Program-made: the position numbers and the translations under genes
DNA from: Agrypnia vestita
Taxonomy: Eukaryota; Arthropoda; Insecta; Trichoptera; Phryganeidae
Reading direction: 5' to 3'
DNA: 64,000 nucleotides
Assembly (NCBI GenBank): GCA_016648135.1
Contig: JADDOH010023150.1
Coordinates: 1 to 64,000 of the forward strand
Shown: in pieces, positions 1 to 9,811 of the stretch
Numbering within the stretch: the first letter of the stretch is position 1
Layout: each line of letters opens with the position of its first letter
The notes under the pieces: model-generated
What the model was told of the DNA's origin: nothing
The model's database searches: none
The model's input: only the letters and a program-made list of their open reading frames with translations

Positions 1-164
1 ATCGAGACCGATCGCTATTGTTCACAGTATATCTGTAAAACGTATGGTTACCGCCACGTAACGTAACGTAAGAACATCACAAAAATAAACGTGGTACTAT
101 CTCAAATATATTTTTTAAGTCGTTTAAAAGTTCTTCGTAACAATAAGTTAGTTCATTAAAAAAA
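1..164. other. AT-rich edge, nothing recognised
   Basis: No coding sequence, RNA or repeat boundary is visible here. It leads into the first copy of the AGGGAGTA repeat family. Confidence 0.5.
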
Positions 165-860
165 TAACCCATAAAAAACAAGTTTGCACAATACTCCCAT
201 TCTCATTTTCAAGTTCCGTGTCTACCATATGCGTCGGAATCTCCATACAACTGACTGGTTTGTATGAAAAACCATTAAAAAATTTTGAAAAATCCAAAAT
301 TATACTATAATAATTATGATTTTTTAACGAAAATTTGATAGATCTTCTTGATCGTCGCCACGAGTCTGCTCGGAAAGTTTCAGCTCGATTGGATCACGGG
401 AAAACGGTCAAAAATCGATCCAAATTTTTTTTGACAGCGAGCAGTGGCCACGATTTAATATAAAGGGAGTAAAAAACTAACCCATAAAAACCAAGTTTTT
501 ACTTTACTCCCTTTCTTTGTAAATTAAGTTTACCATCATGTAATTAAATAATTGATTGACTGAAAATGAAACATGTCTAGACAAATATCTTTGTCAAAAA
601 TCTCTAAAAAGATCTCTTTATTATTTGATTTCTTCCCAAAAAACCGAAGTGTGCTGTCATCTGTGAATCAATTGTCATAAATTTTCGAAATTCGTAGTGA
701 TGTACCTATTATACCTACCGACGGAGAAATTCAAATTTTAAATATTCCGTGACGTTATCCACCGGCGCCGTTGGTAGTAATCAAACTTTTGTAATGATTC
801 CAATTTGAAAAAACCGTCGAAGTATGACAGCCTTATTGGTGGGAGACTTTCATGTCACCC
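165..860 (+). repeat. AGGGAGTA-family interspersed repeat, copy A
   Basis: An unclassified repeat in two blocks. The first (165-474) is bounded by AACCCATAAAAA and AAAGGGAGTAAAA. The second (478-860) begins with TAACCCATAAAAACCAAG. Both blocks recur inverted at 17.79-19.01 kb, and the first recurs at 38.40-38.70 kb. The unit ends ACTCCCTTTCTT and AAAGGGAGT are inverted relative to each other, suggesting a short TIR and a MITE-like origin. No protein is encoded. Confidence 0.65.
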
Positions 861-901
861 GCGAACAAGTACGGCTAGTCCGTAATTTTTGAGGCCTTTT
901 T

Positions 902-943
902 AGCCTTGACAATGACACGTGATACCGTGTCGAAACGTCGGCT
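902..943 (+). ncRNA. degenerate hammerhead ribozyme (HHR1)
   Basis: Stem I is AGCC (902-905) with GGCT (940-943). The first core box reads TTGACAA where CTGANGA is expected, so C3 and G8 are changed. Stem II is a perfect GACACG/CGTGTC hairpin with loop TGATAC. GAAACGTC follows and would place cleavage after 939. All helices survive but the catalytic box is mutated, so this is probably an inactive relic of a Penelope-like element. Confidence 0.55.
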
Positions 944-1470
944 TCTCAGGGAGACCATCTACCGAAAATGCGAGATATTCCAGAATCTACTTTTGTTACA
1001 TATATATACATACTAGGATTAAGATAAAAATAAGTTTGTGGAGGGAAAACAAAGATTCAATTATTTTGCAAAGCCTCTAATAAAATGCTGGGAGTGTCCA
1101 AGAAGGAAATGTGACTTGTTACCTGCTGGGTCCTAAAGAATAAGTTTGCAAAATTTTGGTCAGATCAGACAAACGGTGTAGATTTATACAGAAAATATAT
1201 TAGAAGAGGAAGTAAGGTAAAGGAAGAGGAGAGAAATGTCGCTTATGTTACCCGCCAAGTCCTAAAGAATAAGTATGCAAAATTTGAGTCAGATCGGTCG
1301 AACGATACAGATTTGCATGGAAAATATATCACTTGATGGGGGAGGGGATAGAGGAGAAGGGTGAAAATGTTGCCTCTGTTACCCGCCGGATCCTAAAGAA
1401 TAAGTATGCTAAACTTGGGTCAGATCGGACAGACGGTGTGGATTTGTATAGAGAACAGGCAGTCATTAAG

Positions 1471-3814
1471 TTTTATAGGTATAGATAGACAGCGTGTGTT
1501 GCTTTTACGTCCGCTGATGGCGCTTTTTTGGTATTCTTATAAATATTTTGTCTCATACCAATATAAAGGTAGTTAAGTTTTTAAACAACTGCCGCATGGC
1601 ATAGGGAATACAATGATTAACGAACTGGCTCAATCTACTTGATGATCTTTTCAGAAATTATAACGATATCAAAAAAATGTTTTTTTGGTATCGTTATAAA
1701 TATATTAACTAACAGAATATTTCTATATTGTATGAGATTGTATCGTAATACATTTCATACACAAAATATTTAATAGAAGTAAGTTTTTTATAGGTTTTCT
1801 GATCATCATCGAAGAAATATTTCGTAAAATTATTATATTACTGGAAATTTTTTTCAGAAAAGGCTTTCCTGTGAAATCAAAAAAAGTCAATTTTCATGAC
1901 ATCCTTAACAAAAGACGGAGTTTCTGTCGAAATTAACCACTTTAACTGATCACTTCTGAATTTTAAGAATACACTTAATATAAATAAACATCAGCCATTT
2001 TTGTCATTGGTAAAAGGTTAATCATTTAAAACGTCGCTCACTATTTTTTATTTAGCAATTTTGATTTTTGCGCCTCGGAATTCATTCTGAATTTGAGAAC
2101 CAAAAAGTGTATTTTATAAATTAATAATTAAAATGCCAACTACTTACTGTGTTTCTACAATGAACCCACTTTATTTTAAAATCGTAGAAGGATATTGTTT
2201 TGTGTTTAATGTTTCAATGAAGAATATTTAAGGTGTGAATCAAAGATATCTCGGAATAATGTCGTTTAAAACGATAAGCTCGGAAGTTCACCGAATGTAA
2301 TCAAAAAATTTGAAGTCCGAAAATGTTAGGTACCTATCTATACCTTGCAACGTGAGAACTTTCTCTGAAAGAATTTCACTTTACCGACTGGCTCAGCAGA
2401 ATCACATGAACTCCAGACGAATTCTTTACTACCTTATTCGCTGTACCATGTCTTTCTAGTTTAGATTTTACAGTTATCTGCAGGTGGGAAAGGTTGATTA
2501 GTTAAAAGAAATTTCAGTTAACAATTTCGTATATTACAGTAAAATAGACAAGGTTACACAACAGGTTGTCAAATTCATTCAAAAAAATATCAAGTATTCA
2601 CTGATTATTTGAGATATAATGAATCAATAAAATAGTAAAATGAAATGTTATATAAAAGCAGTATCAAATGAAATACTAAATTCACTGATAATCTTCTGTA
2701 TTACCTATTCAGGAAATAAATTGTGAAATGTAAATGTGATAGAATTTACTTCAACTACAAAATATAAATAAAAAGCAATATTTCCATATTTGGTTTCATA
2801 ATGGGTAGGATTTACACTGTGAAACTGAGAAAAAGAGTTTTAATCATTACTCCCATACTGGGTTTTGCAAAAGGTAGAATTTACACCATTAAATATAAAA
2901 AAATGATTTACCTTCTGAAATATCACATTCACCGCAATTGACATGTCAAAATTTAGTACTTTGAGGTTATCTGTACGCAATTAGCAAGTTCCTCGATCTT
3001 TCAGAAGATAAATTTGTATTAAATATCACGTGGACAAAATAGAATGTTGGAACAATAAGGCACAATTTTAGCATACAATCACATTCAAAAAGTTTAAAGT
3101 CTGTTTGGTGGCTCCGAAGAAGCGTCAACTTTAGATTACGTCGTCAATATCCCGTCCAAATGCAACTTCAATATGGAATTTCAGTATGACATCAGAGTTT
3201 AGAAAGGATAATTAGAGATAACCGTTGCATCTGGATATATCCTTTGGCGTGAATCGTACTTGGGTGCATCTATTTGAACATCAGACTTGAATAGACATCA
3301 GAAATTGATACTCTGCGGCCTCAATGTAACCCAGAGATAATGGTTTTTATTGTGATGGATCCATTCACATGTAAAAGAGATTGTACGCGCCCTACAAGGG
3401 TAGCGTGTAAATTAGCATTGTCCTATGCATGACTAATTTTATCAAGCATGAATGATATCATGCGTAGCAGTATAAAGGTCCTGTTTATATAAAATTTGAC
3501 TTAAAAAGTTAGAATCCTAACAATACGTGTAAAATCTGTACTTACCGGTACGCCAAATAATCTCGGACGCAAACCGGACCCTTTTAATGATCACATTTTG
3601 AAGAATGAAATAAAAATACCTGCGCAAGGCGTCTGCTGTCACTTTTATAAGCTTAGATAACGACGCGTCGCAACCACAGATTACGGCTACACCTGGGCAC
3701 GGGCAGTGCTGTCGTCCACCACGCGAGCGATAGCTTAAGTACCTACTTCGCATTACAATTATTTTCATGGCGCGTATTTCACTGAATTTTACTACGTAAC
3801 AATCTATAAAACTC
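1471..3814. other. AT-rich interior of the inverted-repeat element
   Basis: About 2.3 kb between the two arms. The longest open stretch (3517-3816, minus, 99 codons) matches nothing I recognise and has no coding-like composition. I see no transposase or helicase motif. Confidence 0.5.
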
Positions 3815-4345
3815 AATTCTGTCTGTCTGTCTGTTCTCTAATCAAATCCACACCGTTTGTCTGATTCGATTCAAATTTTGCATATTATACTTTGAGACCC
3901 GGCGGGTAACATAGGCAACATTTCCCCCTATTCTCATACCCCTTCCCCTCCCCCTGACATATTTTCGATGCAAATCTGTACCGTTTGACCGATCGGACTC
4001 AAAATTTGGAAACATATTATTTGAGACCCGGCGGGTAACAAATGCAACATTTCCCTCTATTCTCATACCCCTTCCCCTCCACCTGACACGTTTTCGATGC
4101 AAATCTGTATCGTTTGATCGATCGGACTCAAAATTTGGAAACCTTCCTTTCCCCCTTCCTCCCCCCCTATTTACTTGGGAGCAAATATAGGCCACATTTG
4201 CCCCTCTGGAAATCCTATACTTCCCTGCCTAGATTAACTGAGAACATTTTTTTTACAGAACAGTTTTTTTAGAAGCTTTTCGGAACAAAGGAACCTTTGT
4301 TTTACCTCACAAACTTATTTTTAACTTAATCCTTGACCCGTGTAA

Positions 4346-4365
4346 CGCCGGGTACAAACAGCTAG
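4346..4365 (+). repeat. Helitron-like 3' terminus
   Basis: A short ACCCG/CGGGT hairpin is followed by AAACAG and CTAG, with T as the next base. A hairpin close to a terminal CTRR followed by T is the standard Helitron 3' signature. The same ending, with different hairpins, occurs in the composite repeats at 24.96, 53.29, 54.19 and 61.06 kb. Confidence 0.5.
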
Positions 4366-4366
4366 T

Positions 4367-6350
4367 TATACATAGAATATACTTTTACAATTTGTGATAT
4401 CTACACCTATTACATGTCGAGAAATATGTTTAATACATTTCATTATCATAATTATTTTTTTGTTATTTTTCTACGATAAATTGAATTTTATGACTTAAAT
4501 GGGGGATCGTTAAATTGTTTTCACAACTAAGTATTCTGTAAAGCATTAATAAAGTGAATTTACTTTAGAAGCAAATTATCTCTTCATTAGTCCTCTTAGT
4601 GAAGAGATAAATCGCTTCCCTTGACCCACTTGTATTTGTTTGCTTGGTTATTGTTGGTATTATTAGTAAAAAATATAGGAGCGCTCACTTCTTTATGATA
4701 TCACAATATAGGGAATAAATAAATACAACCTAAGCATCTAAATATTAATCAGTTTTACCATTTCAAAAAAATCTTACATCGCCATCGGGTAAAAAGCATA
4801 TTTTGTAATATAAATAACCTTTGAAATATAAATAACTACGGTAATAACGTGGGTCTTTAACAACATCTTTGTAATATAAATAACTACGATAATAACGTAA
4901 GGCTTTAATAAAATAAATTTATATTTTAATTGACAATTTTTTTGGTTTAGAATCACGAAATATAATATTTTTAAATATTATATTTATCTATTAATAAAAT
5001 AAATACATATTATATTTATAAATATTATATCAATCTCTGTCAGTGATTGTGTGACTTACTAACTAAAAATTTATGATTATGATGAAAATCATAAATTTCG
5101 AGTTCAACACTAAAGCCTGTGATCTATTTCGGAAACCTCCGCTTCCTTCTTCATTTTATTTCATAATTTTTTTTTAATGATAGTAAATTTTAAACATTAC
5201 CTTTTTACGTTCTTATAATTTCGATGACTGACATGCATAAATACATATTTTCCATCAAAATAATAAGAAAAACTTCTTCATGTAATTAGTAAGTAGGTAA
5301 AATATTTAATTTTGTATTTAAGCCATGACCAAGTTATTCTATGAAGGCTTTCATTGCAAGGATTTACAGCTTATTCCTTTACCCTTGAGCATGGCGGACT
5401 GAAAACCTTTAATTTGCTTAAAATATTGGCAACCTTATAAGGGCAGAATAGTTAAGTAATTGAAAAGTCCTTTTCTTTATAAAAAAGAACGGTGTTTTCT
5501 GTATCACTTGGCAATGTAAGGCAAGACGTCTAAATACAAAAGGTCAAACGAGGCTTTCAAAGATGCCTTTTTGAGGAACCCAAAGACCAAGGCACAAGGA
5601 AAATCTCATAAATTTGTGAAAGCTCCCCCGGCGGAAGCTATTATTGTTTTACAGGGTTTAAGCTGTAATTGCGTTAACATTTACTTCTAAGGGATATATT
5701 GTGATTACCCCCTTACATGGGAAACTAAGCCTTATCTGAGCTGTTTTACAACATACGTAAAAAAGAAGATTCATATATGCGTAGGTTATAAAAATCTCGT
5801 CATTTAAATAATTTAATAATATCACATATTATATATATGAACTTTGATAAAATAAATGTAATGATGAACAAGCGTATACTTATATACATATGTAACAATT
5901 TTGATAGAAGACAATCCTGTGGAAAGAGCGAAGGAGTATGATTATTTCGGTCCATTTACCACGAACCATAACAGCTACAACTGAGATTTCTAAAAATAAT
6001 TGCAAACAAAAGATTGATTGAAATAAGTAGGGGACGACCTAAACAAATTATTTAAATTACGTACAATTTAACATGTCGGTAATTAATAAGTTAATTTTTT
6101 AATACAGCAATATATTCAATCATAATTGTTGTTTTTCTTATTACAACATATATCGTGTGTCTGTAGCCGAGCGTTCGTTCACGTTTGAACTCCGGATGTA
6201 CGCCGCGTCAAGTGTGTTCATGTATACCTAACATTACGTACGCGCAGCGAGTTCAGCAGGGGTAATACCAAAATTAAATGTCATCGAATAACCGACAGAA
6301 ATATGCGATGGTTTGTGAATTGTGAATCAATTTGTTCATTTTTATTTATT
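4367..6350. other. non-coding AT-rich stretch
   Basis: No protein, RNA or transposon is recognised. A local tandem duplication of about 48 bp (ATATAAATAACTACG units) lies at roughly 4803-4912. A slightly GC-richer patch at 6160-6300 has several CpGs but no defined promoter. Confidence 0.4.
4803..4912. repeat. short tandem duplication, about 48-bp unit
   Basis: AATATAAATAACTACG followed by GTAATAACGT or ATAATAACGT occurs twice, with a third partial copy upstream. This repeat keeps a 60-codon minus-strand frame open; it is not a gene. Confidence 0.6.
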
Positions 6351-6354
6351 GCGG

Positions 6355-6402
6355 CTTTTTAGCATGGGAGCAGGCAGAGAGGATAGAACGCTACGTTTTA
6401 GA
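6355..6402 (-). mobile_element. possible RTE-like LINE 3'-end scrap
   Basis: GCAGAGAGGATAGAACGC on the plus strand matches the reverse complement of the last codons of the RTE-like element ending near 31.10 kb (GCAGAGAGGATAGAGCGC). Only about 30 bp align, so this is a scrap. Confidence 0.35.
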
Positions 6403-6865
6403 TTGTACATGTGTGGCCAAATATTTTGCCTAATATATTATCTTTACAATCGTCTTCTCGTTAGTACGTTGCTCAAGCTTCTCAACAAAATGTCCACGGA
6501 CATTTGGACCAACGACAAAAGGCCCACGCGACAATAGATGGACGAAATATCAATAAAATAAATAATGAAAGAGCTTTAAGTAAATTAGTGACGAAATTAT
6601 TGAATATATTCATTCACAAATTCTTAAAAAAAAATAGGCGATCAAATCAACGTACGAAAATATTAAGTTGTTAACAACTCGGCAACAGATAGTTGTAATA
6701 AGAAAAACAAATAATTTTTATGGCGAACTAAAGGTACCGAAAATACCGAGTCTCCTAAGCAAGCTGTTAAAAAATGAAACTAACAAAAATAAAGTGAATA
6801 AAATACTTATGAGTTTACTATTGTGAAATTTAAATAACTTTGTATTGGCCACTTGGAGTAACTCT

Positions 6866-6903
6866 GTCTACCGGTTTCGGTACCACTATATCTTCGTCAG
6901 GAC
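6866..6903 (-). ncRNA. hammerhead ribozyme, left inverted copy (HHR2)
   Basis: On the minus strand: GTC, CTGACGA, stem II GATAT/GTACC with loop AGTG (one mismatch and one wobble), GAAACCGGTA, then GAC. Stem I is GTC/GAC. Stem III is the palindrome ACCGGT, which cannot close a loop alone but can pair in a dimer. Core boxes are intact. HHR5 is the inverted partner. Confidence 0.7.
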
Positions 6904-6995
6904 GGACGCATACTAACTATCCATTACTTATTCATGTAAAAATCATTAAAATAAAACACAAATCACTTTGTTTTCACCACTTTATTAGATTATAC

Positions 6996-7036
6996 AATCT
7001 ACATGTCTCGAGAACAATGTTCTCTTCATCAGGATT
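6996..7036 (-). ncRNA. hammerhead ribozyme, one core change (HHR3)
   Basis: Minus strand: AATC, CTGATGA, stem II GAGAAC/GTTCTC with loop ATT, then GAGAC where GAAAC is expected, ACATGT and GATT. Stem I AATC/GATT and stem II are perfect. One core A to G change probably kills it. It is a duplicate of HHR4. Confidence 0.72.
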
Positions 7037-7346
7037 GTTTGAGTACTAAAAATTGAAAAAGTTAAACCATGCAAGTGTGTTACGGTGAAGAGGAGGATGA
7101 TGGGTGGATGAAGGTAGGGGGGTGGGGTCGGAGGTGTTAATTATTAGGAATGTCATCTGAAGGGGATGGAATCTTAAGTGGAAAAATATTCAATATTGGG
7201 TTGTGCACAAATTTTGTCTGAATGTTTATTATAACTGTTCGAAGAATATTTTTTCTTCTTCTGTATGAAGGCTTGAACTTTGTGGTGACATTATTATTAA
7301 AATAAAACACAAATTACTTTGTTTTCACCACTATATTAGATTAAAA

Positions 7347-7387
7347 AATCTACATGTTTCGAGAACAATGTTCTCTTCATCAGGATT
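7347..7387 (-). ncRNA. intact hammerhead ribozyme (HHR4)
   Basis: Minus strand: stem I AATC/GATT, core CTGATGA, stem II GAGAAC/GTTCTC with loop ATT, core GAAAC, palindromic stem III ACATGT, cleavage predicted after the following A. All invariant positions I can check are present. The GIY-YIG fragment upstream is on the same strand. Confidence 0.82.
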
Positions 7388-7493
7388 ATTGTGTATTATA
7401 TTTAATTAATATTAACATTTCCTTATTTCAAGTATTTCTAAATTATTTATTTGTGGGATCTTATAACTAATATGTAAAATTTTTTAAACGTGT

Positions 7494-7692
7494 ATTAATT
7501 TTAAATGGTCATATTCAATTAAGTGTTTTGCAAAATCCGACTCAACATTGCTAGTTAAAACTTTGATGTGTTCTTTAAACCTAGTTTCATTTTTTTTTTG
7601 TTTTACCAATATATAAATGATCACAATCGTTACAATTAAGTTTATAAAATCCTGATTTCATGATAGGATCATCGCTGTCTTTGTCACTTAAT
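7494..7692 (-). pseudogene. Penelope-like GIY-YIG endonuclease fragment
   Basis: Read on the minus strand, a cysteine pair (CNDCDHLYIGKT) precedes the YIG motif. After a poly-A frameshift the frame continues TRFKEHIKVLTS and then FAKHLIEYDH. This is the layout of the C-terminal GIY-YIG nuclease of Penelope-like retroelements, which nicks target DNA for integration. No reverse transcriptase domain is present. The 1-nt shift in an A run marks it as a pseudogene. HHR3 and HHR4 lie downstream on the same strand. Confidence 0.72.
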
Positions 7693-7844
7693 AAAGTGGT
7701 GAAAACATAGTGATTTGTGTTTTATTTTAATAATAATGTCACCACAAAGTTCAAGCCTTCTTTTAGAAGAAAAAATATTCTTCGAACAATTAAAAAAATC
7801 AATTTTTGTCTGCTAGAATAAGTAATGAATAGTTTGAATGCGTC

Positions 7845-7884
7845 CGTCCTGACGAAGATACAGTGGTATCTAAACCGGTAGACG
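7845..7884 (+). ncRNA. hammerhead ribozyme, right inverted copy (HHR5)
   Basis: Stem I CGTC/GACG; core CTGACGA; perfect stem II GATAC/GTATC with loop AGTG; then TAAAC instead of GAAAC; palindromic ACCGGT. The single G to T change in the second box probably inactivates it. Inverted partner of HHR2. Confidence 0.68.
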
Positions 7885-8254
7885 TGGAGTTACTCCAAGT
7901 GGTCAATACAAAGTTATTTAATTAATTAATAATTATGTCTAACGATTAGGTTAACGCTATAAACACCAGAAATATATTTAATACCTATGTTAAAAATATT
8001 TTTATTTTTATTTTATCTAGGTATTTATTTTCCATATAATTTTTTTTTTGGACATCATTAGCCCCACAAAACGTCTTAAAGAGACGTTTGTCTGCAGGAT
8101 TCATTTTTAAAATTAATGTTACAATGTGATTACATTTTAAATTAACATTTTCATAATTAATATTACAATATTATTACATTTCATTTTTGAACATCACATA
8201 TAATAACATGATTCACATAAATTTCACTGATATACTTATATTCATACATTTGTT

Positions 8255-8696
8255 TGAAATATAAAACAAGAGAATGGCTGCTCACGGCAGAAATACAAGA
8301 CGTGCTAAAAATCAAGCTTGGATTGTTTCGAGAGTAACAAACAAGTATGGAATGAAAACACTAGAATATTTGGTGCCCGTGCTATTGAATGAACTGCAAG
8401 GCCCCTTTCCAGCATGCCTCGGTGGTGGAATTCAGAAGGTGGTTGATGTCAAACGACATGGCATATCTATATATGCATATCTATATATGCCATGTCGTTT
8501 GACATCAACCACCTTCTGAATTCCACCACCGAGGCATGCTGGAAAGGGGCCTTGCAGTTCATTCAATAGCACGCGCACCAAATATTCTAGTGTTCTCATT
8601 CCATACTTGTTTGTTACTCTCGAAACAATCCAAGCTCGATTTTTAGCACGTCTTGTATTTCTGCCGTGAGCAGCCATTCTCTTGTTTTATATTTCA
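8255..8696. repeat. 442-bp near-perfect palindrome of a LINE tail
   Basis: Two arms of 221 bp meet at 8475/8476 without a spacer. I count about five mismatched pairs, two of them near the centre. Each arm reads the same peptide from its outer end: MAAHGRNTRR, then a VTNKYGMKTLEYLV-like stretch ending VLLNEL. That pattern (NTR, YG, SL/TL, Y, P, LWN/LLN) resembles the extreme C-terminus of CR1/L2-type reverse transcriptases. So this is probably an inverted duplication of a LINE fragment rather than two genes. A transcript would form a long hairpin. Confidence 0.85.
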
Positions 8697-8726
8697 CTTT
8701 CGTGATTTTCTTTAATCAGTAGATAC

Positions 8727-8858
8727 AGTATTAAGCTATGAACTGGCAGAATATTGACCGATGTAGAAATAGTATTAAGCTATGAACTGGCAGAATATTG
8801 ACCGATGTAGAAATAGTATTAAGCTATGAACTGGCAGAATATTGACCGATGTATAAAC
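8727..8858. repeat. three tandem 44-bp units
   Basis: AGTATTAAGCTATGAACTGG begins at 8727, 8771 and 8815, an exact 44-bp period. The copies are almost identical; only the end of the third differs (GTATAAACT). It adjoins the 442-bp palindrome. Confidence 0.93.
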
Positions 8859-9663
8859 TAATGTAATATACCTATTGTGTTTGTTTATGAATTTGTGGGG
8901 TTACGATGTTTTGTACAATTTGTAGATTGAAGTTTTTGTATTGGTTTTATATTTGATTTACTAGAGAGGCCCCACGATCTTATAATATATGTTAATGTTG
9001 ATGAAATGAAATATTTTTTTATATGAGAACAATCGCACAATTGCAGTTTAGTGCATTTATTTGACATCATATTATCTATATATACCTAATATAAGAAATT
9101 AAAAAAATCAGTGTGTTAGACATAACCTTAAAAAATAAATTTAGAGCGACAAACTATATGTTGGAGTAGGTTTGGCAGCTTTTTGGTAATTAAAATGAAT
9201 ATTTATTACAAACATGCTACAATGCTTTAAAACTAAAGTATCCAACCAACGTGTTCTCACGACGATATTAAAACATAGATGCATAAGTAGTACGGCGAGC
9301 CAAACTACTTATGCAATAGTGGTATACTAATGTTAGCAATGTCGGCATTTCCTTCAGCAATCCCATAAGGAATGAAATGATTCGCCAAAGAACCAAAGTC
9401 GTCAAGAATACTCAGTGAGCAAGCTGAAATAGCTATGAGCCGGAAGCCCTTGTCTATTGAAGTGTAGACCCTGAAGAAGAATAGGAAGTGTGGATTGCCC
9501 ACCAGCGGCATGGTCCGATTACGTAACATGGGTAAGCGAGAGCAACTGGATGCGCAGAACGAGAGACAGAATATGGAAGAACTTCAGGACATGCCTGTGA
9601 ATGGACAAGAGGTAATGATGAATTATTTACCGATTCGTAAGTACCTGACCAAATGACTACTTA
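8859..9663. other. mostly unannotated, with one exon-like stretch
   Basis: AT-rich DNA with no recognised element. A plus-strand run at about 9460-9611 (start TLKKNRKCGLP) lies between a TGTAG acceptor-like and an AGAG/GTAATG donor-like site and is rich in charged residues. I do not recognise the protein. Confidence 0.3.
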
Positions 9664-9808
9664 GGCCCGGTTGTTTCAAGTTCGATCAAAGTAAGCGGTC
9701 GATCAAAGCATAGATTTTTACGAAAACGGATCGTATGATTGGTGGAGAACGTAAAAATCTATGCTTTAAAAGAACGCCTACATTAATCCAATTTGAAACA
9801 ACCGGCCC
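9664..9808. mobile_element. Harbinger-like MITE with TTA target duplication
   Basis: A 145-bp element with TIRs GGCCCGGTTGTTTCAA and TTGAAACAACCGGCCC, flanked by TTA on both sides (9661-9663, 9809-9811). The inner arms also pair: GCATAGATTTTTACG against CGTAAAAATCTATGC. A 3-bp TTA/TAA duplication and GGGCC-type ends are typical of PIF/Harbinger. The 35.03-kb copy shares the inner sequence. Confidence 0.85.
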
Positions 9809-9811
9809 TTA

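Larger units (their letters stand above)
1012..4365. mobile_element. long inverted-repeat element with tandem-repeat arms
   Basis: The left arm (about 1012-1470) and right arm (about 3815-4365) are inverted copies. Each contains degenerate tandem units of about 128-131 bp. The left arm repeats CCTAAAGAATAAGT near 1132, 1261 and 1393; the right arm repeats GAGACCCGGCGGGTAACA near 3894 and 4023. The right end reads GGGTACAAACAGCTAGT after an ACCCG/CGGGT hairpin, like a Helitron 3' end (CTAG before T). The left end keeps ACTAG followed by a deletion. Tandem-repeat arms resemble foldback elements; the terminus suggests a Helitron relative. The class is unresolved. Confidence 0.6.
6835..7922. mobile_element. 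nested Penelope-like element remnants with inverted ends
   Basis: The ends 6835-6935 and 7820-7922 are inverted copies (AACTTTGTATTGGCCACTTG against CAAGTGGTCAATACAAAGTT). Each end carries a hammerhead motif. Inside is a second PLE-like layer: a segment at 6935-7036 is repeated directly at 7290-7390, each copy with its own hammerhead, and 7690-7800 is inverted relative to 7215-7300. A frameshifted GIY-YIG fragment lies at 7494-7692. One PLE-derived repeat probably inserted into another and then duplicated. Confidence 0.7.

Noticed and set aside
8274..8677. Two convergent small genes with the same peptide
   Set aside because: They are the two arms of a palindrome and resemble a LINE C-terminal tail.
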